Below, piece by piece: positions 1 through 5,808 of a stretch of 5,808 bases of DNA. Numbering within the stretch: the first letter of the stretch is position 1; every line of letters begins with the position of its first letter. Source of the stretch: Tissierellia bacterium (GTDB lineage: Bacteria; Bacillota_A; Clostridia; Tissierellales; Peptoniphilaceae). A model generated the notes under the pieces. The model did not search any database, was not told the DNA's origin, and saw nothing but the letters and a program-made list of their open reading frames with translations. The stretch lies in NCBI GenBank assembly GCA_012513395.1, contig JAAZCH010000170.1, forward strand, positions 1-5,808, in the 5' to 3' direction. Both the position numbers and the translations under genes were made by a program.

Positions 1-131
1 ACTTTTGGATAATTCATCCGATAATGGCAATAATGCTAGGAATTATAGCATATAAAGCAAAAAGTATTACAAACTCCATGGTATTTCATGGAATTTGCAA
101 TACTCTAGGTAGTTTATTTCTAAAAAGATAA
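1..131 (+). CDS. C-terminal end of a CPBP-family (CAAX/Abi) intramembrane protease-like protein, 5' truncated by window edge
   Basis: An open frame runs in from the left edge (first whole codon at base 3) and stops at TAA 129-131, giving 42 visible residues. The stretch is hydrophobic (PIMAIMLGIIAYKAKSI) and is followed by SMVFHGICNTLGSLF, ending in basic LKR. A small-residue helix with Gly, a short K/S-rich turn, then HxxxN (His29, Asn33 of the visible part) is the layout of the last conserved motif of CPBP intramembrane metalloproteases. In that family the late His/Asn belong to the membrane-embedded active site. Members process prenylated or peptide substrates, or serve in bacteriocin immunity or phage abortive infection. 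The role here is unknown because the Glu-rich catalytic motifs lie outside the window. The gene is convergent with hsdR. The codons for this final motif coincide with a long hairpin (63-104). The assignment rests on one motif only, and another multi-pass membrane protein is possible. Confidence 0.55.
   Translation, partial: FWIIHPIMAIMLGIIAYKAKSITNSMVFHGICNTLGSLFLKR
53..104 (-). terminator. Probable intrinsic terminator of the hsdMSR transcript, inside the convergent gene's 3' end
   Basis: The arms 63-80 and 87-104 (18 bases each) flank a 6-base loop (81-86). In plus-strand RNA, 16 of 18 positions pair and two are A/C mismatches (69/98 and 74/93). In minus-strand RNA those two positions become U-G and G-U wobbles, so all 18 pair. 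Minus-strand transcription then enters TTTTTGCTTTATA (63 down to 51), a U-rich tract directly after the stem. No comparable U tract follows on the plus strand. Polarity and position fit termination of the operon, about 375 nt past the hsdR stop. This is inferred from sequence only. Confidence 0.6.
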
Positions 132-166
132 AATGCGGACTATATTTATGCTAGAAATCAATTTAC

Positions 167-196
167 ATTGCCAATCCTAAGACTATGTTAGGCAAT
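167..196. repeat. Bulged hairpin ending in the first TGTTAGGCAAT copy
   Basis: CCTAA (176-180) pairs with TTAGG (188-192) across a 7-base loop. ATTG (167-170) pairs with CAAT (193-196), leaving a 5-base bulge (171-175) on one side. An alternative fold pairs ATTGCC (167-172) with GGCAAT (191-196). No T-run follows on either strand, so it is not a convincing terminator for the plus-strand gene that ends 35 bases upstream. Confidence 0.35.
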
Positions 197-208
197 ATCA
201 CCTCGTAG

Positions 209-300
209 GGGACATATTCAAAAAGCATAATCCTAAAAAATATTACACAACATAAAAATGTTATATTCAAGGAAATAGAACGACAAAAGCGATATGTCCC
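209..300. repeat. 92-bp segment bounded by 9-bp perfect inverted repeats (MITE-like or structured RNA)
   Basis: GGGACATAT (209-217) is the exact reverse complement of ATATGTCCC (292-300). Extending outward to 197 and 312, 15 of 21 positions still match as an inverted repeat. The interior has no coding capacity and holds one further hairpin (239-268). The arrangement could be a very small non-autonomous transposable element or a decayed insertion sequence. I do not recognise the ends as those of a specific IS family. Confidence 0.4.
235..268 (-). terminator. Weak AT-only stem-loop followed by a T-run on the minus strand
   Basis: AACAT (249-253) pairs with ATGTT (258-262) around AAAA. The flanks AATAT (239-243) and ATATT (264-268) can extend the stem past a 5-base one-sided bulge. 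Read on the minus strand, the stem runs into TTTTTT (240-235). It could act as an additional weak terminator for transcripts leaving hsdR, but the stem has only two G-C pairs. It is much weaker than the hairpin at 63-104. Confidence 0.25.
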
Positions 301-440
301 GTGTTAGGCAATCAGGATATGATGATATACAAACTATTTTTATACTAACACCTTTTTTCCTTTACATTCCTCAAACTAATCTACAAATCCATAAACGAAT
401 ACCAACATTAATCTGTCATGATAGAAAAACAAAGGTCTCC

Positions 441-462
441 ATATTATGTGCAATATATTATG
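441..462. repeat. Short direct repeat ATATTATG x2 just past the hsdR stop
   Basis: ATATTATG appears at 441-448 and 455-462, 14 bases apart start to start, 17-38 bases downstream of the hsdR stop. In AT-rich intergenic DNA such a short repeat may be chance. No function can be assigned. Confidence 0.3.
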
Positions 463-478
463 CGACTACTTATTATTC

Positions 479-3400
479 CTATGCACCCACTATCTGTTCA
501 AAATACTCGGCCTGTTCAACTATCAACTCAATAATTTTATACTGTTTATCTTTTGGATATTTGTATTTAGCCAACAATCTCTTAACAGTTCTTCTCATAT
601 TAGCTCTTCCAGATTCTCTCATCATCCAATCTGAAGTCATTTCTTTTGAAATAGTTTTTGTTAAATCTTGAGTAAAAGCTATCAGTTCTTCATTAGTATA
701 AAAGTCAGATATATTTTCAGGCTTACTAATAGCATGGTAGAAGGCTAGTTCTTCCTTACTTAATCCAAGTGCTTTGTTTTCTTCATCCAGCTTTACAATA
801 TCCTTAGCAAGATTGAGTAATGCTTGTCTTATAGCCCCCAGATTGTAGTCTCCAGATTCTTCTCCTATTAAACCAATGAACTGATCTAAGCTTTCCGCAT
901 TATCAACCATACTTTCTCTATATCGCTTCATAATGCTTTTAAGTCTTTCAGAAAACTCTTTTCCTTTAACTAAATCTCCTCTAGAAAAAGTCCTTATTTC
1001 ATCATGAAGTAATTTGTTTAATAGCTCTATACTAAGATTTTTCTGCTCCATTTTCTCAATCTTTTCAATAAAATGAGGTTCGAACAAACTAAAGCCTTTT
1101 TCAAAATCATGGAATAAATTAATTACTCCACTACTATGAATAGATTGCTCTATCAGCGCCCCAATCTGTTTGTTGATATCTTCCTTTTTGAGTTTTCCAG
1201 GAGAAGTAATTCGATTCATACTAGTTCGAATGGCTTCGAAATATGCTGCTTCCCTTTGTTCCTTTTCCGTAGATAGAGAGGAACAGAGAGTGTGTGCTTG
1301 TTTTAGAGCATAGGATTCTTTCTTAAACTCATTTTGTTTTTTCTCATGAAATGTTAATGCATGATTCAATCCTTCTATGATTAAATCTGCTAATCTTGCA
1401 TTATTGATGTCCTTTGAGAAAATATGAGAATAGTTGAAATTATAGAAAAACACATTTCTACATACCTCAAGTTTTTCTTGAAACATTGGATAAGCAGAAT
1501 CTCTAATGTTGGAATTATCAATGGCTTTCTGGTCATTCTTGGTATAATCTCTCATGGCCTCTTTCAAAGCTCTTGCTATTCCGATATAATCTACTACAAG
1601 TCCACCCTCTTTATCCCTAAAGACACGATTTACCCTTGCAATTGCTTGCATTAGATTATGCCCTTTCATAGGTTTGTAGATATACATCGTAGCCAAACTA
1701 GGAACATCAAAACCTGTAAGCCACATATCCACAACAATAGCAATTTTGAATGGGTCATTGTCATCCTTAAACCTTTTAGCCAGTTCTTCTTTATCTGACT
1801 TAGTACCAATGATTTTTTTCCAATCCTCAGGATCATTATTGTTTCCCGTTACCACAACCTGAACCTTTTCATTCCACTCAGGCCTAAGCTTTAAGATTTT
1901 TCTATAAATATCTACAGCAATTTTTCTGTTATAAGCAACGATCATTGCTTTTCCAGTTAAGAGATGTTCTCTATTTTCCTGATAGTGAGAAACTATATCA
2001 TTGACTAGAGTTTCTATAGCTTCATCAGAACCGATAATTTGTTCCAGTCTGCTTAATTCCTGTTTGCTTTTTTCGATATCCATCTCATTGGAATTTTCGG
2101 ACAGTTCTTCATATTTAGCATCTATTTCTTTTAAAATTTCTTCTTTCAATCCCAAATTTATTACTCTATTCTCATAATAAACAGGTTTTGTTGCTCCATC
2201 TTCAACAGATTGGCTCATATCATAAACATCAATATATTCACCAAATATTTCTTGGGTGTCCTTGTCGTTTATACTTAAAGGTGTTCCAGTAAAACCGATA
2301 TATGTAGCATTAGGTAAAGAATTTCTAACTAATCTTGCCATGCCAGATTGGACCTTTCCATCTTTAGAAATTTTCTCCCTTAGCCCATATTGAGAACGAT
2401 GGGCCTCATCGGCTATAACAATGACGTCATTTCTACTAGTCAAAGCCTCTTCAGACTCAGCGAATTTTTGCATAGTGGAAAAGAAAATACCATTAGAAGT
2501 TCTGTTGTCCAATAATTCATTTAGATTTTTTCTCGACTCAGCCTGTATAGGCTCTTGTCTTAGAAATTTTTGAGCCCTAGAAAATTGGCCATATAATTGA
2601 TCGTCCAAATCATTTCTGTCAGTAAGAACTACAAAAGTTGGATTACGCAATTCTTTAATCAAATAAGCCGTATAAAATATCATGGATAAAGATTTTCCCG
2701 AACCTTGAGTATGCCAAAATACCCCACCTCTTCCATGACCTTGTTTGATGGCATTCTTTGTAGACTTTACCGCCTTGTGAACAGCAAAATATTGATGATA
2801 CTGAGCCAGTATTTTGCTCGTGCCTTCATCTTTGTGCTCAAAGAATATAAAGTTTTTTATAATGTCCAAAAATCTTCCCTTGTCTAAGACACCCTCAATA
2901 AGAGTTTTATAGTCTGCATAAATCGTCGACTCATAGGAACCATCTACAGATTTCCACTCTTTATACCAAGAATTCCCCGCAGTGATGGTACCCAGCTGTG
3001 TCGTCGTAAAGTCAGAAATAATATTGAAAGCATTATAAACAAATAACTCTTCGATATCGTACTGATAGTTTTTAATTTGCCTGTATGCATTAGTTATATC
3101 TGCACTTTCGGCTGTCATAGATTTCAGCTCTATAACTACTAAAGGAAGCCCATTGATATAAATGATAACATCTGGTCTTTTCGTATCTTTTCCTATAATG
3201 GTTAATTGATTTGTAACAATAAAAGAATTATTTTCAATATTTTCATAATCAACTAAATAAACTCTTTTAGTTTTTTGCATATTATTTTTATAAAAAGATA
3301 CTTCTATTCCATCTTGAAGATATTCGAAGAAACTTTCATTTCGATTCACTAAAAGCCCAGCATCTATGTACTTAATCTTATTGATAGCCAAATCTATAAT

Positions 3401-3577
3401 CTCTTCACTTAGATATGGATTAATTCTATAAAGAGAATCTTTCAAAATCTCCGAAGCAATAACAGCCTTCATGCTATCTCTAACTATTTTTTGATGGGGA
3501 ACATAGCTGTAGCCTAAATCTTGAATGTAATTAATAAAAAGCTTTTCAAATCCATCTTCAATATATATTTCATTCAT
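479..3577 (-). CDS. hsdR: Type I restriction endonuclease subunit R (HsdR), complete, 1032 aa
   Basis: HsdR is the ATP-dependent DNA translocase and nuclease of the R2M2S complex. It pulls in DNA from an unmethylated target and cuts at a distance. In order: an N-terminal PD-(D/E)xK nuclease with Asp136 in RPDVIIYI, Glu150 and Lys152 in IELK, and the accessory QxxxY (QIKNY, 167-171); then SF2 helicase motor motifs: Walker A TQGSGKS (290-296), DEAH (390-393), FTGTP (429-433), WLTGFD motif V (619-624) and QAIARVNR motif VI (644-651). A helical C-terminal region (about 680-1032), ending KYPKDKQYKIIELIVEQAE, binds the M/S core in this family. All key residues are present and the length is normal. 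The start is ATG 3577, with GGGAG 6 bases upstream; an in-frame ATG at 3592 has no ribosome site. It overlaps hsdS by 8 bp and is the last gene of the operon. Numbering is from ATG 3577. Confidence 0.96.
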   Translation of the reverse strand: MNEIYIEDGFEKLFINYIQDLGYSYVPHQKIVRDSMKAVIASEILKDSLYRINPYLSEEIIDLAINKIKYIDAGLLVNRNESFFEYLQDGIEVSFYKNNMQKTKRVYLVDYENIENNSFIVTNQLTIIGKDTKRPDVIIYINGLPLVVIELKSMTAESADITNAYRQIKNYQYDIEELFVYNAFNIISDFTTTQLGTITAGNSWYKEWKSVDGSYESTIYADYKTLIEGVLDKGRFLDIIKNFIFFEHKDEGTSKILAQYHQYFAVHKAVKSTKNAIKQGHGRGGVFWHTQGSGKSLSMIFYTAYLIKELRNPTFVVLTDRNDLDDQLYGQFSRAQKFLRQEPIQAESRKNLNELLDNRTSNGIFFSTMQKFAESEEALTSRNDVIVIADEAHRSQYGLREKISKDGKVQSGMARLVRNSLPNATYIGFTGTPLSINDKDTQEIFGEYIDVYDMSQSVEDGATKPVYYENRVINLGLKEEILKEIDAKYEELSENSNEMDIEKSKQELSRLEQIIGSDEAIETLVNDIVSHYQENREHLLTGKAMIVAYNRKIAVDIYRKILKLRPEWNEKVQVVVTGNNNDPEDWKKIIGTKSDKEELAKRFKDDNDPFKIAIVVDMWLTGFDVPSLATMYIYKPMKGHNLMQAIARVNRVFRDKEGGLVVDYIGIARALKEAMRDYTKNDQKAIDNSNIRDSAYPMFQEKLEVCRNVFFYNFNYSHIFSKDINNARLADLIIEGLNHALTFHEKKQNEFKKESYALKQAHTLCSSLSTEKEQREAAYFEAIRTSMNRITSPGKLKKEDINKQIGALIEQSIHSSGVINLFHDFEKGFSLFEPHFIEKIEKMEQKNLSIELLNKLLHDEIRTFSRGDLVKGKEFSERLKSIMKRYRESMVDNAESLDQFIGLIGEESGDYNLGAIRQALLNLAKDIVKLDEENKALGLSKEELAFYHAISKPENISDFYTNEELIAFTQDLTKTISKEMTSDWMMRESGRANMRRTVKRLLAKYKYPKDKQYKIIELIVEQAEYFEQIVGA

Positions 3578-4790
3578 TGATTTCTCCCTCATTATCTATT
3601 TTAATACCACTGACATCTATCTCTCCTGACATTAGTTTAGGTAGAAGAGTGTCACGAATTTCGGCTAGCTTTTGGTTTTCGTATTTTAATCTAGAAATTA
3701 AATCAAACATTGGTTTTACTAGGGTAGAAAATTTTTTCAATACTTTGTCAGTTGGCATCGTAATCAAAATTTTATTTATATTAGAATTATTTATAGCTTG
3801 CATAGTTGTTCCTTGACAATACGAATTTTTAACTCTATCAAATTCATCACTTATAAGATATGTCCATAAGAAAAATACTGAATTTGTGTTAGCTTTTATC
3901 CCTGCAAAACCGGTAGAAAAAATCATGTTTTCTAAAATATATTTATCTAAATCATTTACTAGTATTAGCTTTCTACTATCTTTCATTTTAGCGAACCATA
4001 CCGATAAAGGATTTGGTTGCATATTTGCCCTACTAGGACGTTTTTTATAAGTTATCATGGTAGAATTATTTATTATATTTGCATCCGAAATGTCTGCTGT
4101 CGCTATATATATTTTTTGATCTTCAAACTCATCAATTCCAGAAGTTATTAATTTTCCTAACTTTGATTTACCTAACTTCGCCACCTCCCACCCCTTTGGT
4201 ATTAGTCCTAATTCACTTTCAATAAACTCTCCATCTTGGAATGGTTCGAAATCTACAAACCATGATTTGAAAATGGCTTGGGCTTGCTCCTCTAAGTTGG
4301 TTATAATTTTGTTATTGGTTTCGATTTTGTTGTCTAGAGAAAGGAGGAACCTAGTTATACGTTTTTGATTAAATTTATCTGGAACAAATACCTTAAATCG
4401 TTTTAACGCTTTTCTATCTCCTCTAGGCATTTTTGTACCTTTAGATGTTTTTGTCGCATAGTCAAAAAAAACATCTTGTGACAATATATAGTATAAATAA
4501 TCTGTGTCTATATCATTTGTTGGTTTTAAAATTAAAACATCATTAGATGTTATACCTGCTGACTTTGCTTTCCAAATCTTTTTAAAATAGGGTCTGATAT
4601 TAGATACTAATATATCTCCTTTATAAAATTTTTTTCCAGACTTATTAAGTGAAGTTTCTAATGAAGAGCTAATTCCATTTTTATCAGGCAATAAGTGAGC
4701 GGTAGTCACATAAATTAAGTCTTTATCTAAATTATCTTTGATATTTTCATTTCTCAGCTCAGATATGTTGCCTAATAAATTATACTCCAT
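3570..4790 (-). CDS. hsdS: Type I restriction-modification specificity subunit S (HsdS), complete, 406 aa
   Basis: HsdS recognises the bipartite DNA target and assembles two M and two R subunits around it. The protein has the usual duplicated plan: TRD1 (about 1-145; KGDILVSNIRPYFKK near 57-71 and SNDVLILKP near 82-90), central conserved helix CR1 (about 145-180, KRITRFLLSLDNKIETN then QAQAIFKSWF), TRD2 (about 196-345, opening IPKGWEVAKLG, with PLSVWFAKMKDSRK near 261-274), and C-terminal helix CR2 (about 360-393, ending LAEIRDTLLPKLMSGEIDV). These motifs are standard for the family, but the target sequence cannot be read from them. ATG 4790 is chosen over TTG 4796 because AGGAG (4800-4804) is 9 bases from the ATG but only 3 from the TTG. 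It overlaps hsdM by 11 bp and hsdR by 8 bp. The TRDs look more AT-rich than the conserved helices, as expected if TRDs are exchanged. A T8 run (coding strand, 4464-4471) lies in TRD1. Confidence 0.95.
   Translation of the reverse strand: MEYNLLGNISELRNENIKDNLDKDLIYVTTAHLLPDKNGISSSLETSLNKSGKKFYKGDILVSNIRPYFKKIWKAKSAGITSNDVLILKPTNDIDTDYLYYILSQDVFFDYATKTSKGTKMPRGDRKALKRFKVFVPDKFNQKRITRFLLSLDNKIETNNKIITNLEEQAQAIFKSWFVDFEPFQDGEFIESELGLIPKGWEVAKLGKSKLGKLITSGIDEFEDQKIYIATADISDANIINNSTMITYKKRPSRANMQPNPLSVWFAKMKDSRKLILVNDLDKYILENMIFSTGFAGIKANTNSVFFLWTYLISDEFDRVKNSYCQGTTMQAINNSNINKILITMPTDKVLKKFSTLVKPMFDLISRLKYENQKLAEIRDTLLPKLMSGEIDVSGIKIDNEGEINE
3584..3590 (-). promoter_or_regulatory. Ribosome binding site of hsdR, decides the start at 3577
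   Basis: On the minus strand GAGGGAG lies 6 bases before ATG 3575-3577, inside the last codons of hsdS. The alternative in-frame ATG at 3590-3592 overlaps this site and has no purine-rich sequence ahead of it. The hsdS TGA (3570-3572) lies within the overlap ATGAATGA, so ribosomes finishing hsdS can restart directly on hsdR. Confidence 0.75.
4464..4471 (-). repeat. T8 homopolymer in the hsdS coding strand
   Basis: Eight consecutive T on the coding strand encode the Val-Phe-Phe-Asp stretch near residues 107-110 of HsdS, in TRD1. Runs of this length can slip during replication, and a change of one base would truncate HsdS and silence the system. In so AT-rich a gene it may be ordinary composition. 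Confidence 0.4.
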
Positions 4791-5808
4791 AACCAATCTC
4801 TCCTAACTGCTCTTTGATTAATTCTTCTAGTTTATTAGATTCTACAAAAAGCTCTCCTAGCTCATTGGTTAATCTTTCCATCTTTTCATCGAAAGGTTCT
4901 CCGTCGTCTTCTACTTCTTCCAGACCTACATATCGTCCTGGAGTTAAAACAAAATTATTCTCTTCTATTTCTTTTAATTCTGCTACATGGGCATAGCCTA
5001 ACTCTTCTACATCCTCACCTTTTGTATATTTCTTATAGGTATCTGCTATTTTTTTGATATCCTCTTGGGACAAGTCTCTATGAGCTCTATCTACCATATG
5101 TCCTATACTTCTTCCATCTAAAAATAGGACTTTATCTTTTTGTTTTTTATCTTTATTAAATATCCATAATGAAACTGAGATACCTGTGGAGTAGAATAAT
5201 CTATCTGGCATAGCGATAATACACTCTACCAAATCATCTCTTACTATATTTTCTCTAATTTCACCTTCTTTTCCCGATGTTGATAGAGAACCATTAGCTA
5301 ATACAAGACCCATTTTTCCTCTAGGGGATAAGTGATAGATCATATGTTGCATCCAAGCATAGTTGGCATTTCCTTCTGGTGGGATTCCGTATTTCCATCT
5401 GGCATCTTCGATTAGCTTATCTCCTCCCCAATCCTTTAAGTTAAATGGTGGATTTGCTAAAATAAAATCTGCTCTCATAGATGGATGTTGATCTTCAAAA
5501 AAGGTATCTGCAGCACCTTGACCTAAGTCTCCTTCCAGTCCATGGATAGCTAAATTCATTTGTGCTAGCTTCCATGTATTGGCGTTGGACTCTTGACCAT
5601 AGATAGAAAGATCATTGACTCTTCCTTGATGGCTTTCTACGAATTTTGCAGATTGAACGAACATTCCTCCAGCTCCACAACAAGGGTCGTAGACACGGCC
5701 TTCGTAGGGTTCTAGTATCTCTACTAGGGTTTGAACTATACTTGATGGAGTATAGAACTCCCCAGCTTGTCTGCCTTCTAATGAAGCAAATTGAGCGATA
5801 GCATATTC
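4780..5808 (-). CDS. hsdM: Type I restriction-modification methyltransferase subunit M (HsdM), 5' truncated by window edge
   Basis: HsdM transfers a methyl group from S-adenosylmethionine to the N6 of adenine in the site chosen by HsdS. It protects host DNA and completes the restriction complex. The frame is open to the right edge, so 342 C-terminal residues are visible. The family is usually near 490-500 residues, so about 150 (the N-terminal helical domain and true start) lie outside. Visible in order: GEFYTPSSIV (16-25, cofactor-site motif X), DPCCGAGGMF (41-50, SAM-binding motif I, with Ala where Ser or Thr is more common), NPPF (119-122, bases 5443-5454, catalytic motif IV of N6-adenine enzymes), MGLVLANGSL and the MPDRLFYSTGIS region of the fold, and a charged C-terminal helix (EKMERLTNELGELF onward) that normally packs against HsdS. 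The internal ATG at 5664 lies inside motif I and cannot be the start. It is the first visible gene of the operon; the promoter is outside. Confidence 0.95.
   Translation of the reverse strand, partial: EYAIAQFASLEGRQAGEFYTPSSIVQTLVEILEPYEGRVYDPCCGAGGMFVQSAKFVESHQGRVNDLSIYGQESNANTWKLAQMNLAIHGLEGDLGQGAADTFFEDQHPSMRADFILANPPFNLKDWGGDKLIEDARWKYGIPPEGNANYAWMQHMIYHLSPRGKMGLVLANGSLSTSGKEGEIRENIVRDDLVECIIAMPDRLFYSTGISVSLWIFNKDKKQKDKVLFLDGRSIGHMVDRAHRDLSQEDIKKIADTYKKYTKGEDVEELGYAHVAELKEIEENNFVLTPGRYVGLEEVEDDGEPFDEKMERLTNELGELFVESNKLEELIKEQLGEIGYGV
4800..4804 (-). promoter_or_regulatory. Ribosome binding site of hsdS, decides the start at 4790
   Basis: AGGAG on the minus strand lies 9 bases before ATG 4788-4790, within the final hsdM codons. 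It is only 3 bases from the alternative TTG (4794-4796), too close for normal initiation. The hsdM TAA (4780-4782) falls inside the hsdS start region, in ATGGAGTATAA, which supports translational coupling. Confidence 0.7.

Larger units (their letters stand above)
186..312. repeat. 11-bp direct repeat TGTTAGGCAAT, copies 116 bases apart
   Basis: TGTTAGGCAAT occurs at 186-196 and again at 302-312 in the same orientation. The interval between the copies contains the 92-bp segment bounded by inverted repeats (209-300). This resembles a target duplication around a small insertion, but the spacing is uneven: 12 bases from the left copy to the left inverted arm and 1 base on the right. Origin unproven. 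Confidence 0.45.
132..478. other. 347-base convergent intergenic region, no credible gene, several short repeats
   Basis: This stretch separates the stop of the plus-strand protease-like gene from the stop of the minus-strand hsdR. It is strongly AT-rich. No frame on either strand here has a plausible start with a Shine-Dalgarno and a protein-like sequence. It contains a hairpin at 167-196, an 11-bp direct repeat (186-196 and 302-312), a 9-bp inverted repeat (209-217 and 292-300), an AT-only hairpin at 239-268, and a tandem ATATTATG repeat (441-448, 455-462). From 313 to 440 I see nothing beyond AT-rich DNA. The repeats could be a decayed mobile element or untranslated 3' sequence of the operon. 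Confidence 0.6.

Noticed and set aside
186..312. GTTAGGC at 187-193 and 303-309 as integron attC/attI core sites (GTTRRRY)
   Set aside because: The heptamer fits the core consensus, but no matching RYYYAAC partner or attC-like fold is present. There is no integrase or cassette gene, and 7-bp matches are expected by chance.
41..478. CRISPR array, tRNA or riboswitch in the left region
   Set aside because: There are no regularly spaced repeats and no cloverleaf. No known riboswitch core was recognised by eye.
294..671. 125-codon plus-strand open frame starting in the spacer
   Set aside because: More than half is antisense to the hsdR 3' end. There is no Shine-Dalgarno at usable spacing before ATG 294, and the product is a low-complexity mix of I/Y/T/S with no recognisable motif.
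3575..3592. hsdR start at ATG 3592
   Set aside because: No ribosome site precedes it, and the strong GAGGGAG lies between it and ATG 3577, at ideal distance from the latter.
3577..3816. Plus-strand open frames antisense to hsdR, hsdS and hsdM (e.g. 1424-1654, 2705-2887, 3577-3816, 4814-4996)
   Set aside because: All lie wholly opposite well-supported genes, have no ribosome sites or family resemblance, and are explained as shadows of the coding strand.
4788..4796. hsdS start at TTG 4796
   Set aside because: AGGAG is only 3 bases away. ATG 4790 is a better start codon with better spacing.
5662..5664. hsdM start at ATG 5664
   Set aside because: The frame stays open to the window edge and encodes motif X and the first half of SAM motif I upstream of this Met, so it is internal.
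5665..5760. Ala in HsdM motif I (DPCCGAGG) as a sign of inactivation
   Set aside because: The glycines and acidic residue are intact, small residues vary at this position in the family, and NPPF is intact, so loss of activity is not implied.

Overview
The window is AT-rich and most of it is a type I restriction-modification operon on the minus strand. Codon use favours A/T-ending codons, Shine-Dalgarno sites are strong AGGAG/GGGAG types, and the fragment at the left edge is a Firmicute-style CPBP protease tail. Together these suggest a low-GC Firmicute (Clostridia-like). The species cannot be named from the sequence.

Layout, right to left in the direction of the operon: a 5'-truncated hsdM (4780-5808, N6-adenine methyltransferase subunit, entering from beyond the right edge); hsdS (3570-4790, specificity subunit with two target-recognition domains); and hsdR (479-3577, nuclease plus SF2 translocase). 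The genes overlap by 11 bp (hsdM/hsdS) and 8 bp (hsdS/hsdR). Each downstream start has its own Shine-Dalgarno inside the preceding gene, so the three are almost certainly co-transcribed and translationally coupled. All diagnostic motifs that fall inside the window are intact, so the system looks functional. M2S should methylate adenines in a bipartite site, and R2M2S should translocate and cleave unmethylated foreign DNA.

At the left edge, on the plus strand and convergent with the operon, is the last ~42 codons of a gene whose C-terminus resembles the final helix of CPBP (CAAX/Abi) intramembrane proteases (to base 131). Between the two convergent genes lie 347 bases (132-478) with no credible gene but several repeats: an 11-bp direct repeat, a 9-bp inverted repeat bounding a 92-bp segment, and small hairpins.

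The least ordinary signal is an 18-bp-armed hairpin at 63-104, inside the protease-like coding end. Read as plus-strand RNA it has two A/C mismatches. Read as minus-strand RNA both become G-U wobbles, giving an unbroken 18-bp stem followed at once by a U-rich tract. It therefore looks like the transcription terminator of the hsdMSR operon, embedded in the coding sequence of the convergent neighbour. I see no clearly new defence system; the R-M operon itself is conventional.
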